Origin: Catenulispora pinisilvae
GTDB taxonomy: Bacteria > Actinomycetota > Actinomycetes > Streptomycetales > Catenulisporaceae
Assembly (NCBI RefSeq): GCF_015356865.1
Contig: NZ_JAAFZA010000059.1
Span: 1 to 50,094 of the forward strand
DNA length: 50,094 nucleotides
Direction of reading: 5' to 3'
In this document: piece by piece, positions 33,734-42,236 of the stretch
Numbering within the stretch: the stretch's first letter is position 1
Layout of the letters: each line of letters opens with the position of its first letter
The notes under the pieces: generated by a model
Told to the model about the DNA's origin: nothing
What the model saw: the letters and a program-made list of their open reading frames with translations, nothing else
Databases searched by the model: none
Position numbers and translations under genes: made by a program

Positions 33734-34999
33734 CTACGCGCGGGCGACCAGCAGCCTGCGCAGATCAACCCCTTCATCCGCCAACCGCACCGTATCGAGC
33801 GGAATCCGGCGGTCGATCATCCGCTGGGCGGCCCGGATGTCGAGCGGGCGGTCCAGCGAGACGGCGCCGACGCAGAATCGGTCGCGGACGTAGAACACCG
33901 ACCCGGTGCCGCCCTCGATGTCGCCGCGCACCACGGCCTCAGCATCCGGGTCGTAGAGCCCTGCCATCTCCAGGTGGGTGCCGTAGCGATCGGTCCAGAA
34001 CCACGGCGTGCGGCGCGGTTCCGGGGGCTGGCCGAGGATGGCGCGCGCCGCGGTCTCGGCGGTGCGGCGGGCGTTGTCCCAGTGTTCTGAGCGGTGCGGG
34101 GTGCCCGCGACGCGCGCGATGTCGCCGATGGCGTATACGTGGGGCGCGCTGGTCCGCATCTCGGCGTCGACCAGGACGCCGTTGTCGACGTCGAGTCCGG
34201 CGTCCTCGGCCAGCTCGACGTTCGGCACGATGCCGATGCCCGCCACGATGACGTCCACGTCCAATTCAACGACCGCGTCCACCTCCGCGTCCACGTCCGC
34301 CGACACACTCGCGCCGGTGGACAGCACGACCCGGCCCGCCTCGATGGCGAAGACGCCGCCGGACACGACGGTGACGCCGTGCGCCGCGTGCTGAGCGTGC
34401 AGCGCACGAGCGGCGTGCGGCCCGATCGCGTGTGCCATCGGCAGCGGGCTCGGATCCACGAGCGTCACGTGGCAGCCGTGCCGCGTCGCCGTGGCCGCGA
34501 CTTCCGCGCCGATCAGCCCGGCCCCGGCGATCAGGAGCCGGACGCCGGGCGAGAGCCGGTCGCGCAGCGCCTCGGCGTCGGCGCGGGTGCGCAGCACCGT
34601 GGCCGTCTGCCCGCCGGGGACCGGCAGCCGCCGGGCCCGGCCGCCGGTGGCCAGCACGAGCACGTCGGCGACGAGCGCGGAGCCGTCGGCGAGTTCCACG
34701 CCTCCGGTGCCGGCGTCGAACGCCGCGACCGGGACGCCCAACCGCACGTCGATCCCCTGCGCCAGGTACCACTCGGCGGGCTGCAACGAGATCTGGGCGG
34801 CGTCGCTGGCACCGGCCAGGAACTGCTTGCTCAGCGGCGGCCGGTCGTAGGGGTGGCAGGGTTCGTCGCCGACCATGGTGAGCCGGCCGGTGAAGCCGCC
34901 GGCGCGCAGTGCCGCACACAGGCTGACCGCCGCCAGGCCCGCGCCGATCACCAGGACGTGGTTGGGGAGCGGCCCCGGCCCGGAGCTCACGCCGCTCAT
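33734..34999 (-). CDS. FAD-dependent ferredoxin reductase-like oxidoreductase
   Basis: A 421-aa pyridine nucleotide-disulfide-type reductase of the BphA4/ThcD kind. The FAD motif G-A-G-L-A-A is near residue 18, the R-P-P-L-S-K signature near 51, the NAD-binding G-A-G-L-I-G-A-E near 160, and A-I-G-D-I-A near 290 binds FAD. It passes electrons from NAD(P)H to an iron-sulfur partner; the Rieske ferredoxin directly upstream overlaps it by ATGA and is the obvious partner. Last gene of a four-gene redox operon. Confidence 0.92.
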   Translation of the reverse strand: MSGVSSGPGPLPNHVLVIGAGLAAVSLCAALRAGGFTGRLTMVGDEPCHPYDRPPLSKQFLAGASDAAQISLQPAEWYLAQGIDVRLGVPVAAFDAGTGGVELADGSALVADVLVLATGGRARRLPVPGGQTATVLRTRADAEALRDRLSPGVRLLIAGAGLIGAEVAATATRHGCHVTLVDPSPLPMAHAIGPHAARALHAQHAAHGVTVVSGGVFAIEAGRVVLSTGASVSADVDAEVDAVVELDVDVIVAGIGIVPNVELAEDAGLDVDNGVLVDAEMRTSAPHVYAIGDIARVAGTPHRSEHWDNARRTAETAARAILGQPPEPRRTPWFWTDRYGTHLEMAGLYDPDAEAVVRGDIEGGTGSVFYVRDRFCVGAVSLDRPLDIRAAQRMIDRRIPLDTVRLADEGVDLRRLLVARA

Positions 35000-35346
35000 C
35001 CGGCGTCGACCGGCGACTGCCCCGGCGTCAGCCACACCCGACCGTCTTTCACCTCGACCTGATGCGTCCGCGCGTTCCGGGTCGCCGGCAGGCAGGTGAC
35101 GGCCCCGGTCTTCAGACTGAACCGGCTCTGGTGCAGCGGGCACTCGATCTCGCCGTCCTCCAACCACCCCTCGCCGAGCGAGGCCTTCTCGTGCGGGCAG
35201 GTGTCGTCCAGGGCGTAGTAGGCATCGCCGTCGCGGAAGACCGTGATGGCGTCCGACCACCCGGTGGCCTTCGCCGGGATCGTCTTGGCGTCACCGTCGC
35301 CGAGTTCGTCGGCGGCGAAGACGTCCAGGGGCTTGTGCTCGCTCAT
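34996..35346 (-). CDS. Rieske-type [2Fe-2S] ferredoxin
   Basis: A 116-aa soluble Rieske protein. The cluster ligands are in C-P-H (near residue 50) and C-P-L-H (near 70), the ferredoxin spacing. It carries electrons between the FAD reductase encoded next and an oxidoreductase, here most simply the molybdopterin protein. GAAGGAG precedes the ATG at 35346, and the start also overlaps the preceding stop by ATGA. Confidence 0.93.
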   Translation of the reverse strand: MSEHKPLDVFAADELGDGDAKTIPAKATGWSDAITVFRDGDAYYALDDTCPHEKASLGEGWLEDGEIECPLHQSRFSLKTGAVTCLPATRNARTHQVEVKDGRVWLTPGQSPVDAG

Positions 35347-35828
35347 TTCGTGGGCTCCTTCGGGGTTCGGCGTCGCACGATCCGTACGACGATCAGCGTG
35401 GCCGCGCCCGCCCAGACGACGGCGAGCACGGTCCACAGGCCGGTGGCGTAATTACGGGGCAGGGCCGAGGGCAAGGTGGCGTCGCGGCCGAAGCCCAGGA
35501 CCGAGGGCAGCGCGATCATCACGATCAGCGCGGTCGCCAGGCAGGTGCCCTGCACGATCGGCCGCGCGAGGACCGGCACGACCTTGCCGATCAGCCACCC
35601 GACGGCCAGCGACAGCGGCAGGACCAGCACCAGGACGCCGAGCGTCACCTCGACCACGAACTTCAGATACGGCGACGTGCTCAGCTCCGCCGCTCCCCCG
35701 CCGAACAGCGCGAACCCGATCATCGCCAGCCCGGCGAGGACGAACCCGCGTCGGGCCCAGGCGGTGCCGCTCATATCCGGCTTGTTCTTCAAGCCCTTCA
35801 TTCCCTTGACGCCCTTCAAGCTCGTCAC
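35343..35828 (-). CDS. Small membrane protein of the redox operon
   Basis: A 161-aa protein with about four hydrophobic helices (one near 30-50, two near 60-105, one near 130-155). The GTG at 35828 is chosen because it forms a GTGA overlap with the molybdopterin gene and GGGAG lies six bases upstream. The first 18 residues carry a short repeat (L-K-G-V-K-G-M-K-G-L-K). No catalytic motif is visible. Translation appears coupled on both sides, so it probably belongs to the redox complex, perhaps as a membrane anchor. Confidence 0.8.
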   Translation of the reverse strand: MTSLKGVKGMKGLKNKPDMSGTAWARRGFVLAGLAMIGFALFGGGAAELSTSPYLKFVVEVTLGVLVLVLPLSLAVGWLIGKVVPVLARPIVQGTCLATALIVMIALPSVLGFGRDATLPSALPRNYATGLWTVLAVVWAGAATLIVVRIVRRRTPKEPTK

Positions 35829-36964
35829 GCGGCGCTCCCGACGACCAGCCGGCCCAGCCACTTGGTCTGGAGGACCCCGGGCCGGTCGGGAGCGATCAGG
35901 CGGCACGGATAGCCGTGGTCGATGTGCAGCGGCTCGCCGCGCAGCCGCAGGGCGATCAGCGTGTGGGGGTGGTGCGCGTGCGGCGGATCGACGACCGAAC
36001 TGGCGTAGCGGCTGCCCTGTTGCAGCGAGACGACCGTGACCTGGCTGCCGTTGTCGCCGCCGACCATCTTCACCAGGTCGCGCAGCGGCACCCCGGTCCA
36101 GGACGCGGCCGAGCTCCAGCCTTCGACGCAGGAGATCGGCAGCGTGGCAGTGGTCTGCTTCATCGCGGCCAGTTCCGCCATGCTCAGTTGGACGGTCCGC
36201 GCCGGTCCGACCACCTCCAGCCGCCAGTCGGGATCGGCGGCCACGGTCCGGACGCCGGCCTCGGTGGCCGAGGCGTTCACCGGCAGCCCTTGCGGCCCCA
36301 CGCGCGGGTCCCGGTCGGCGAGCACTGAGACCCCGGCCAGCGGACGCAGCGTCTCCCCCACGGTCGCCACCGTCACCACCGCCGACGTCGCGGCGACCGC
36401 GCCGAGCAGGCCGCGCCGGGTCAAGCCGGTCGGCGGCTTGCGCAGCGGACGCACCGGGGCCGACAGCGCGCGCCGGACCACCGGCAGCTTCACGCCGACG
36501 TGGACCAGCAGCGCGCCGACCGCGATCCAGGCGGTCCAGTAGTGCAGGTCGGTGAAGAAGAAACCCATCGCCGAGTACCAACGGGCGATGTTCAGCACGC
36601 CGGAGGTGACCTGCACGATCGCCGCCGCCACCAGGACGAGGACGCTGATCCGCTCGATCAGCTGGGCCCAGTCCTTGACCCGGGTCCACTTCTTGACCGT
36701 CGGCAGGTTCAGCAGCCGCGGGAAGACCGACCAGAGCTTGGCCGCCAGCAGCGGGATCGAGGCCAGGCCGGTCGCGACGTGCACGCCCTGGGTGACCCGG
36801 TACAGCCACACCGGAGTGGCGGGCCACCAGAACCACGAGGCGGGGTGCTGGATCTCGTGGCTGAGGAACCCGGTGAGGAAGCAGACCCCGAACATGGCGC
36901 CCAGCCAGACCCCGAGCTGGCTGGTCAACCTGGGGCTCCGGAGTGTGGAGGGGAACGCCTTCAT
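35825..36964 (-). CDS. Cytochrome b561-like/molybdopterin oxidoreductase (sulfite oxidase-like)
   Basis: A 379-aa two-part protein. Residues 1-180 form about four membrane helices with His-bearing motifs (H-E-I-Q-H, G-V-H-V-A-T-G, L-H-Y-W-T-A, H-V-G-V-K) that could bind two b haems. Residues about 200-379 form a molybdopterin-binding domain of the sulfite oxidase family: P-I-S-C-V-E-G-W-S holds the Mo-coordinating Cys, and H-G-Y-P-C-R-L-I-A-P-D is the usual later signature. The heme/Mo fusion would move electrons between quinone and an extracytoplasmic substrate. It leads the operon with the membrane protein, Rieske ferredoxin and FAD reductase. Substrate unknown. Confidence 0.85.
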   Translation of the reverse strand: MKAFPSTLRSPRLTSQLGVWLGAMFGVCFLTGFLSHEIQHPASWFWWPATPVWLYRVTQGVHVATGLASIPLLAAKLWSVFPRLLNLPTVKKWTRVKDWAQLIERISVLVLVAAAIVQVTSGVLNIARWYSAMGFFFTDLHYWTAWIAVGALLVHVGVKLPVVRRALSAPVRPLRKPPTGLTRRGLLGAVAATSAVVTVATVGETLRPLAGVSVLADRDPRVGPQGLPVNASATEAGVRTVAADPDWRLEVVGPARTVQLSMAELAAMKQTTATLPISCVEGWSSAASWTGVPLRDLVKMVGGDNGSQVTVVSLQQGSRYASSVVDPPHAHHPHTLIALRLRGEPLHIDHGYPCRLIAPDRPGVLQTKWLGRLVVGSAA

Positions 36965-37187
36965 GAGTGCCAGGCTAGGGAGCGGGGTCGTCCTGGGCGC
37001 GCCGAAATCCGGCAAATCGGTCTTACGGAAGAGTGACGGCTTGCCGCGCCACCCCGGCGGCACCCCGGCGACATCCCGCCGCCCCGACACGCCGATCATC
37101 CAGAGGTTGGCTTCCCACGGGCCGGTCAGAGGCTAGCGTCTACAGTCACAAGCCCTTTCGGCGGCTGGCGGTGACGGGAGTTTCGAG

Positions 37188-37712
37188 ATGTCCGGTTCCC
37201 AGGTCGTCGGCCTGGTCTTCGCGGTCGCCGTGGTGGTCGGCGCCTGCTTCCTGGCGCTGGTCCTGGTGCGGGTCACCGAGCTGCTGCTCACCGTCAAGGG
37301 CACGCTGAGCACCCTGACCGCGGCCGCGCTCCCGCTGCTCGAACAGGCGGAGCAGGCCGCGAAGACCGGCAACGAGGGCATGGTGAAGGTCGCCGCCATC
37401 ACCGACAACATCCAGGCGGTCACCGACGACGTCTCGGCCGTCGCCGCCACCGCGGGCGCGGTCGTCGGCGGCCCGATGGTCAAGACCGCCAAGTACAGCC
37501 TCAGCGCCCGCCGGATCATCACCTCGCGCCGCGCCCCCGACCGTGCCAAGCAGGTCAAGGCGGAGCTCGCGGCGGAGCGTCGGGGACGACGGCGCGGCGC
37601 GCGGTCCGCGGCCCCGGACACCGCCACGGCCACCGCCACCACCACCACCACGGCCACAGCCACAGCCACAGCCACAGCGACGGACAAGCGTCGGTCACGT
37701 CGGAAGTCGTGA
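37188..37712 (+). CDS. DUF948-like membrane protein with Ala-Thr repeat tail
   Basis: A 174-aa protein. One N-terminal membrane helix (V-V-G-L-V-F-A-V-A-V-V-V-G-A-C-F) is followed by an amphipathic helical stretch with repeated small residues, the pattern of DUF948 proteins. The C-terminus from about 145 is an Ala-Thr repeat made of GCCACA hexamers (about 37618-37680) closed by a basic D-K-R-R-S-R-R-K. GGGAG precedes the ATG. It is divergent from the molybdopterin gene. Function unknown. Confidence 0.75.
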   Translation: MSGSQVVGLVFAVAVVVGACFLALVLVRVTELLLTVKGTLSTLTAAALPLLEQAEQAAKTGNEGMVKVAAITDNIQAVTDDVSAVAATAGAVVGGPMVKTAKYSLSARRIITSRRAPDRAKQVKAELAAERRGRRRGARSAAPDTATATATTTTTATATATATATDKRRSRRKS

Positions 37713-37753
37713 CCGAGGCTCGCCCTCAGCTACCGCGAAAAGTACCGACCGCG

Positions 37754-37975
37754 CTAGTTCCGATAGCGGAACACGATGCGCCCGCGTGTCAGGTCGTACG
37801 GCGACAGCTCCACCAACACCCGGTCTTCCAGGTTGATCCGGATGTAGTTCTTGCGGACCTTGCCGCTGATGTGCGCGAGCACCCGGTGCCCGTTCTCCAG
37901 CTCCACGGTGAACATGGCGCTGCGCAGGCACTCGATGACTTTGCCCTCGACCTCGATGCCGTCTTTGCTCTTCAT
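37754..37975 (-). CDS. infA: Translation initiation factor IF-1, isolated copy
   Basis: A 73-aa S1/OB-fold protein: I-E-V-E-G-K-V-I-E near residue 7, [16 protein letters not shown] near 24, and [15 protein letters not shown] at the end are the IF-1 signatures. It binds the ribosomal A site during initiation. Unlike the standard infA, it is not in a ribosomal protein cluster, so it is probably a second paralogue. GGAAGGAG precedes the ATG. Its start overlaps by ATGA the stop of a 37-codon leader ORF that has a near-perfect ribosome site, so its translation may be coupled. Confidence 0.93.
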   Translation of the reverse strand: MKSKDGIEVEGKVIECLRSAMFTVELENGHRVLAHISGKVRKNYIRINLEDRVLVELSPYDLTRGRIVFRYRN

Positions 37976-38085
37976 CGGAGTCTCCTTCCGGGAGTCCTGA
38001 TTCTCAGGCGCTCCCGGGCGACGCCGAACGTCAGCCGCCGGACCGTGGACGACGGGGGGGAGCACCCGTGGGTGACTGTGTTCAC
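37972..38085 (-). CDS. 37-codon leader ORF overlapping infA
   Basis: A GTG at 38085 is preceded by AAGGAGGTGA, a ten-base match to the 16S 3' end, five bases away. The frame runs 37 codons and ends in TGA at 37972-37974, overlapping the infA ATG as ATGA. The peptide ([14 protein letters not shown]) is basic toward its end and matches nothing I know. It may be a coupling leader peptide controlling infA; alternatively the strong site marks another role. Existence is inferred from site strength and overlap. Confidence 0.5.
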   Translation of the reverse strand: MNTVTHGCSPPSSTVRRLTFGVARERLRIRTPGRRLR

Positions 38086-38124
38086 GGGTCTCACCTCCTT
38101 ACGACGACATCACGGCCGGTCGTG

Positions 38125-38154
38125 ACCGTAACAGCGGTACGCCGCCCGGCTCAA
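38125..38154 (-). promoter_or_regulatory. Candidate promoter of the leader ORF-infA unit
   Basis: On the minus strand a -35-like TTGAGC (38154-38149) and a -10-like TACGGT (38130-38125) are 18 bases apart. An inverted repeat TCACG-N6-CGTGA (38125-38110) lies at the expected start point. Confidence 0.4.
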
Positions 38155-38251
38155 ATCCTTTTCCCGTCAGGCGCGATCCCAGAAGAAAGCGCCCTGTCGC
38201 TGATGAACCGACAGGCCAGCGGCACGCGACCACACTCGAAAGGGAACAGCT

Positions 38252-38650
38252 ATGCCCGACCACGACTACTCCACCGCCCTGGAAACAGCGGCGCGGCTAC
38301 TGGGCCGGCGCCTGGAGCCGTTCCTGGAACCCGGTCCAGCCGAGCCCGCCAACAGCGCGGACTTCACCCGCCTGGCAACCTTGCACACCTTCGGCGACGC
38401 CTGGACCCGCACCGACGTGCTCGACGTCCGCACCCGGGCACTGCTCTCGGTGACGATCGCCGCCGTCCTGGGCACCCTGGAACCACTGCGCGGCCAGCTG
38501 CGCATCGCCCTGAACAACGGGGTCAGCCCCGAGGAGATCGTCGAGACGTTCATCCACATCGAGGCCTACGCCGGCGCCGCCCGCGCGTTCGAGGGCTACC
38601 AGATCGCGGTGCAGGTGTTCGAGGAGGCGCGCCGGCAGAGCCAGGGGTGA
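38252..38650 (+). CDS. Carboxymuconolactone decarboxylase-family protein
   Basis: A 132-aa helical protein of the CMD family: D-V-R-T-R-A-L-L-S-V-T-I-A-A-V near residue 58, then L-R-I-A-L-N-N-G-V-S-P-E-E-I-V-E-T-F-I-H near 88. It lacks the CxxC of AhpD peroxidases, so it belongs to the gamma-carboxymuconolactone decarboxylase-like type. AAAGGGA precedes the ATG. No protocatechuate pathway genes adjoin it; the oxoadipate operon is 13 kb away. Enzymatic role unconfirmed. Confidence 0.85.
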   Translation: MPDHDYSTALETAARLLGRRLEPFLEPGPAEPANSADFTRLATLHTFGDAWTRTDVLDVRTRALLSVTIAAVLGTLEPLRGQLRIALNNGVSPEEIVETFIHIEAYAGAARAFEGYQIAVQVFEEARRQSQG

Positions 38651-38705
38651 CACGCACCGCTAACCCAGTCGCCCCGCGCCGGCCCCGCTCAGTACCCTGA
38701 CGCCC

Positions 38706-39833
38706 GTGGCGATACACAATGCAACCTGGCGTGACGTGGACGGCGAGCGCATCGTGGGCACCTGGCGTCCCGCGTTCATCCGCAACGGCCGCAGCTACTT
38801 CCTCACCGACCTGCTGATCTACGCCGACGGCATGGTCGACTGCTGGGGTCTGGAGACGCTGGAGGGCTTCGCCGACAAGCTGGCGTCCGAATGGGTCGTG
38901 ACCGACGTGCCGGAGGACACCCGGGTATCGGCCCACCACCTGGGCTCCTGGAAGATGACCGACCCGCACCTCGCCCTGACCCCCGAGATGCTGCTCGGCG
39001 AGGTCCGCGACACCGTCGACGACCTCAACCGCCGCCCGAACTCCACCGCCCGCTGCCTCGCCGCCCTCAACATTTTCCTCGCGGACCCGACCGAGGCAAA
39101 CCGGAACGCCGCCCGCGAAGCCTACGAGGCAATCCCCGAACACCTGCGCCACTACGCACTCGGCGACATGGACAACAAGGACCATCCGCTGAAGGCGCTC
39201 GTGTACGGGGTGGGCAGCCAGATCGAGCTGTGGAGCGGGGAGGCACTGGACGTCACCGAGGAAACACTCGCCTGGGCCCGCGACTACTTCGCAGAACGCG
39301 AACAAGCACGCCAGGAGTACGCGAACAAGAAGCCCGCGGACGGCCCCACCGAACCGGTCGAGACCAGCATCCTCATCGAGGAGCGAATCTTCCCTCGCGG
39401 CTGGCCCGAGGACCCCGGCAAAATGGTTCTCCGCAACGAGTGCCCCGCACCGATCCTCATCGGCGACCACACCTACCCCACGGTCACCCACGCCTACTGG
39501 GCCCTGGCAGTCACCGACGAGCAGCGCCGCACCGAAATCCGCACCGCCGAACGAGCCTACGACGCCCGCAAGATCGCCGAGAGCTCAGCCCGCCACGAGA
39601 ACTGGCCCCAGGCACGCGTCGCCATCATGACCCGCCTCCTGCGCGCGAAGTTCCAGCAGCACCCCGACTTCGCCGAGACACTGCTGGCCACCGGCGCCAC
39701 CCGCCTGATCTACAACGAGGGCGGCTCGACCTTCTGGAGCCAGCACGGCCGCGACGGCCGGAACTGGATGGGCCGGCTGCTGGAGCTGATCCGTTCCGAA
39801 CTGGCCGCGGACAAGCTGGACATCTCCATTTAG
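38706..39833 (+). CDS. NADAR-domain protein with extra N-terminal domain
   Basis: A 375-aa protein. Residues about 240-372 form a NADAR (YbiA-like) domain: Y-P-T-V-T-H-A-Y-W-A-L-A, A-R-K-I-A-E, W-P-Q-A-R-V-A-I-M-T-R-L-L-R-A-K-F-Q-Q and G-R-N-W-M-G-R-L-L-E-L-I-R. NADAR enzymes cleave N-glycosidic bonds, acting on riboflavin precursors (YbiA) or removing ADP-ribose from DNA. The usual T-V-E-H Glu is Thr here and the D-x-W-G is altered, so activity may be changed. Residues 1-90 (V-G-T-W-R-P-A-F-I-R-N-G-R-S-Y-F) are a separate domain with no known role. A GTG start lacks a ribosome site; TACCCT seven bases upstream hints at a leaderless message. Confidence 0.85.
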   Translation: MAIHNATWRDVDGERIVGTWRPAFIRNGRSYFLTDLLIYADGMVDCWGLETLEGFADKLASEWVVTDVPEDTRVSAHHLGSWKMTDPHLALTPEMLLGEVRDTVDDLNRRPNSTARCLAALNIFLADPTEANRNAAREAYEAIPEHLRHYALGDMDNKDHPLKALVYGVGSQIELWSGEALDVTEETLAWARDYFAEREQARQEYANKKPADGPTEPVETSILIEERIFPRGWPEDPGKMVLRNECPAPILIGDHTYPTVTHAYWALAVTDEQRRTEIRTAERAYDARKIAESSARHENWPQARVAIMTRLLRAKFQQHPDFAETLLATGATRLIYNEGGSTFWSQHGRDGRNWMGRLLELIRSELAADKLDISI

Positions 39834-39889
39834 CTATGGCGGGGGGATGTTCGGATTGCAGACTGGCCCGGCGCTGGCGTAGGCCCACC

Positions 39890-40906
39890 CTATGAGGCCG
39901 CCGCCCCCTGGCTGAAAGCCGCGTCGAACGAAGCCGCCGGCGGCTCGATCCTCGCCAGCCCCCGCACAAACGCCAGCGCCTCGGGCGCGCCGACCAGGCG
40001 GTCCATGCCCGCGTCCTCCCACTCGACGCTGATCGGCCCCGCGTACTCGATCGAGTTGAGCATCCGGAACACCGGCTCCCACGCGACGTCGCCGTGCCCC
40101 GTCGACACGAAGTCCCAGCCGCGCCGGGGGTCACCCCACGGCAGGTGCGAGCCGAGCCTGCCGTTGCGGCCGTTGAGGCGCTTGGCCGCGTCCTTGCAGT
40201 CCACGTGATAGATACGGTCGCGGAAGTCGTAGAGGAACCCGACCGGGTCCAGGTCCTGCCAGACGAAGTGGCTCGGGTCGAAGTTGAGTCCGAAGGCCGG
40301 GCGGTGGTCGATCGCCTCCAGGGTGCGCACCGTCGACCAGTAGTCGTACGCGATCTCGCTGGGGTGCACCTCGTGGGCGAAGCGCACGCCGACCGAGTCG
40401 AACACGTCCAGGATCGGGTGGAAGCGCTGCGCGAACTCCTCGTACCCGGCCTCGACGACGTCGGCGGACACCGGCGGGAACATGGCCAGCAGGTGCCAGA
40501 TCGGCGAGCCGGTGAAGCCGACGACGGTCTGCACGCCGAGTTCGGCCGCCGCCCGCGCGGTGTCGGCCAGCTCCGCCGCCGCGCGCTTCCGGACGCCCTC
40601 GGCCTCGCCGTCGCCCCAGATCCGCGCGGGGAGGATGTCCTGGTGCCGGCCGTCGATCACGGCGTCACACACCGCCTGGCCGACCAGATGCGTGGAGATC
40701 GCGTGCACCTGAAGGCCGTGCTCGGCCAGCAGGGCTTTGCGACCGGCGACGTAGCCGGGCTCGCTCAGCGCCCGGTCCACCTCGAAGTGGTCGCCCCAGC
40801 AGGCGATCTCCAGACCGTCGTAGCCCCAGTCCGCGGCCAGCCGGCAGACCTGCTCGAACGGGAGGTCGGCCCACTGACCGGTGAACAGGGTGATCGGCCG
40901 GGTCAT
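39890..40906 (-). CDS. Sugar phosphate isomerase/epimerase (TIM barrel)
   Basis: A 338-aa AP-endonuclease-2-type TIM-barrel protein. Metal-binding acidic and His residues sit at E-I-A-C-W-G-D-H near 33, H-E-V-H near 178, D-P-S-H near 210 and V-E-W-E-D-A-G-M near 303. It probably isomerises or epimerises a sugar or polyol made by the dehydrogenase encoded just upstream, which it overlaps by ATGA. The operon also carries a GH3 glycosidase, so the set would process a sugar released outside the cell. Confidence 0.9.
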   Translation of the reverse strand: MTRPITLFTGQWADLPFEQVCRLAADWGYDGLEIACWGDHFEVDRALSEPGYVAGRKALLAEHGLQVHAISTHLVGQAVCDAVIDGRHQDILPARIWGDGEAEGVRKRAAAELADTARAAAELGVQTVVGFTGSPIWHLLAMFPPVSADVVEAGYEEFAQRFHPILDVFDSVGVRFAHEVHPSEIAYDYWSTVRTLEAIDHRPAFGLNFDPSHFVWQDLDPVGFLYDFRDRIYHVDCKDAAKRLNGRNGRLGSHLPWGDPRRGWDFVSTGHGDVAWEPVFRMLNSIEYAGPISVEWEDAGMDRLVGAPEALAFVRGLARIEPPAASFDAAFSQGAAAS

Positions 40907-42222
40907 CGTGTCCTACTTTCTTGCATCGATCCTGCTTCCATCGATTCTGTTGGTACAGCAGTCCATCCGGACTTGTTCCGAGCACTGTCCTCCACCGCGG
41001 CCAGCACGCCCTGCACGTAGAGCCCGTCGGCGAACGACGGCGTCGGCGGCCTCCCGGCGGCGATCGCCTCGACCAGGTCCCGCTTCTGGTTCACGAACGT
41101 GTGGTCGTAGCCCAGGCCGTGGCCCGGCGGCCACCACGCGTCCAAGTAAGGATGCTGCGGTTCGGTCGCGAGGATGCGGCTGAAGCCCGCCCCGGCACTG
41201 GGCATGCCCGAGGCGTCCGCACCAGAGCTACCCTCCCCCGCGCTGTCCCCAGTCGCGTCGTAGAACTGCAACTCGTTCATCGCCTCGAAGTCGAAAGCCA
41301 CGCTGCCCCTCGACCCGTTCACCTCGATCCGCATGGCGTTCTTCCGCCCCGGCGCGAACCGCGTGGCCTCGAACGTCGCGATCGCCCCGCCCTCGCAGTC
41401 GGCGAAGAAGACCGCGGCGTCATCGACCGTCACCCGGCCCCGCTCGCTCCCGGCCGCGCCGCTCAACCCGGAGGCCGACGTCGCCAACGGCCGCTCCTGG
41501 ACGAACGTGCGAGTCAGGGCACTCAATCCGGTGATCCGCTTGCCGGTCAGGAAATGGGCGAGGTCCACGATGTGCGCACCGAGGTCGCCCAGCGCCCCGG
41601 ACCCCGCCTCCTCCTTGCGCAGCCGCCACACCAGCGGGAACTCCGGATCATTGATCCAGTCCTGCAAGTACACGGCCCGCACATGCCGGATCTCGCCGAT
41701 CCGGCCCTGAGCGACCAGATCGCGCGCCAGCGCCAAGGCCGGTGTGCGCCGGTAGTTGAACCCGACCATCGACTGGACTCCGCGCGCCGCCGCGTCCCGC
41801 GCGCCGGCCGTCATCGCCCGAGCTTCCTCCAGCGTGTTCGCCAACGGCTTCTCGCACAGCACGTGCTTACCGGCCGCGAGCGCCGCCAAAGCGATCTCGG
41901 CGTGCAGCGCCCCGGGCGTGGTGATGTCGATGACGTCGATATCGTCCCGCTCGATCAGGCTGCGCCAGTCGTCGGTCGCGGACTGCCAGCCCCAGGCCCG
42001 CGCCGCCCGGTCGACGGCCTCGGCGTTCCGGCCGGCGATCGCGGTCAGCTCGGGCACCAGCGGCAGTGCGACGGCCCGCCCGACGGTCTGCCAGGCCAGC
42101 GAGTGCATGCGGCCCATGAAGCCGTGGCCGATCAGGCCGACGCGGAGTGTCCCGGGCCCGGTGTTCCCGGCCGCAGGCCCGGTACTCCCGGCCGCGTGCA
42201 CCACGTTCCCGCCTTCGTGCAC
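40903..42222 (-). CDS. Gfo/Idh/MocA-family sugar dehydrogenase
   Basis: A 439-aa NAD(P)-dependent oxidoreductase. [10 protein letters not shown] at about 28-37 binds the cofactor; C-E-K-P-L-A-N-T near 125 has the family EKP lysine; [12 protein letters not shown] near 230 holds the expected catalytic residues. It oxidises a hydroxyl of a sugar, inositol or glycoside. The first 25 residues are Gly/Ala/Thr-rich. I chose GTG 42222 because GAGGGGAG precedes it; GTG 42240, overlapping the GH3 stop as GTGA, is the alternative. It overlaps the isomerase by ATGA. Confidence 0.9.
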   Translation of the reverse strand: MHEGGNVVHAAGSTGPAAGNTGPGTLRVGLIGHGFMGRMHSLAWQTVGRAVALPLVPELTAIAGRNAEAVDRAARAWGWQSATDDWRSLIERDDIDVIDITTPGALHAEIALAALAAGKHVLCEKPLANTLEEARAMTAGARDAAARGVQSMVGFNYRRTPALALARDLVAQGRIGEIRHVRAVYLQDWINDPEFPLVWRLRKEEAGSGALGDLGAHIVDLAHFLTGKRITGLSALTRTFVQERPLATSASGLSGAAGSERGRVTVDDAAVFFADCEGGAIATFEATRFAPGRKNAMRIEVNGSRGSVAFDFEAMNELQFYDATGDSAGEGSSGADASGMPSAGAGFSRILATEPQHPYLDAWWPPGHGLGYDHTFVNQKRDLVEAIAAGRPPTPSFADGLYVQGVLAAVEDSARNKSGWTAVPTESMEAGSMQESRTR

Positions 42223-42236
42223 GGCGCTCCCCTCGC

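Noticed and set aside
37972-38065. The infA frame extended upstream to 38065
   Set aside because: It would add 30 residues unlike any IF-1; GGAAGGAG and the fold both place the start at 37975.
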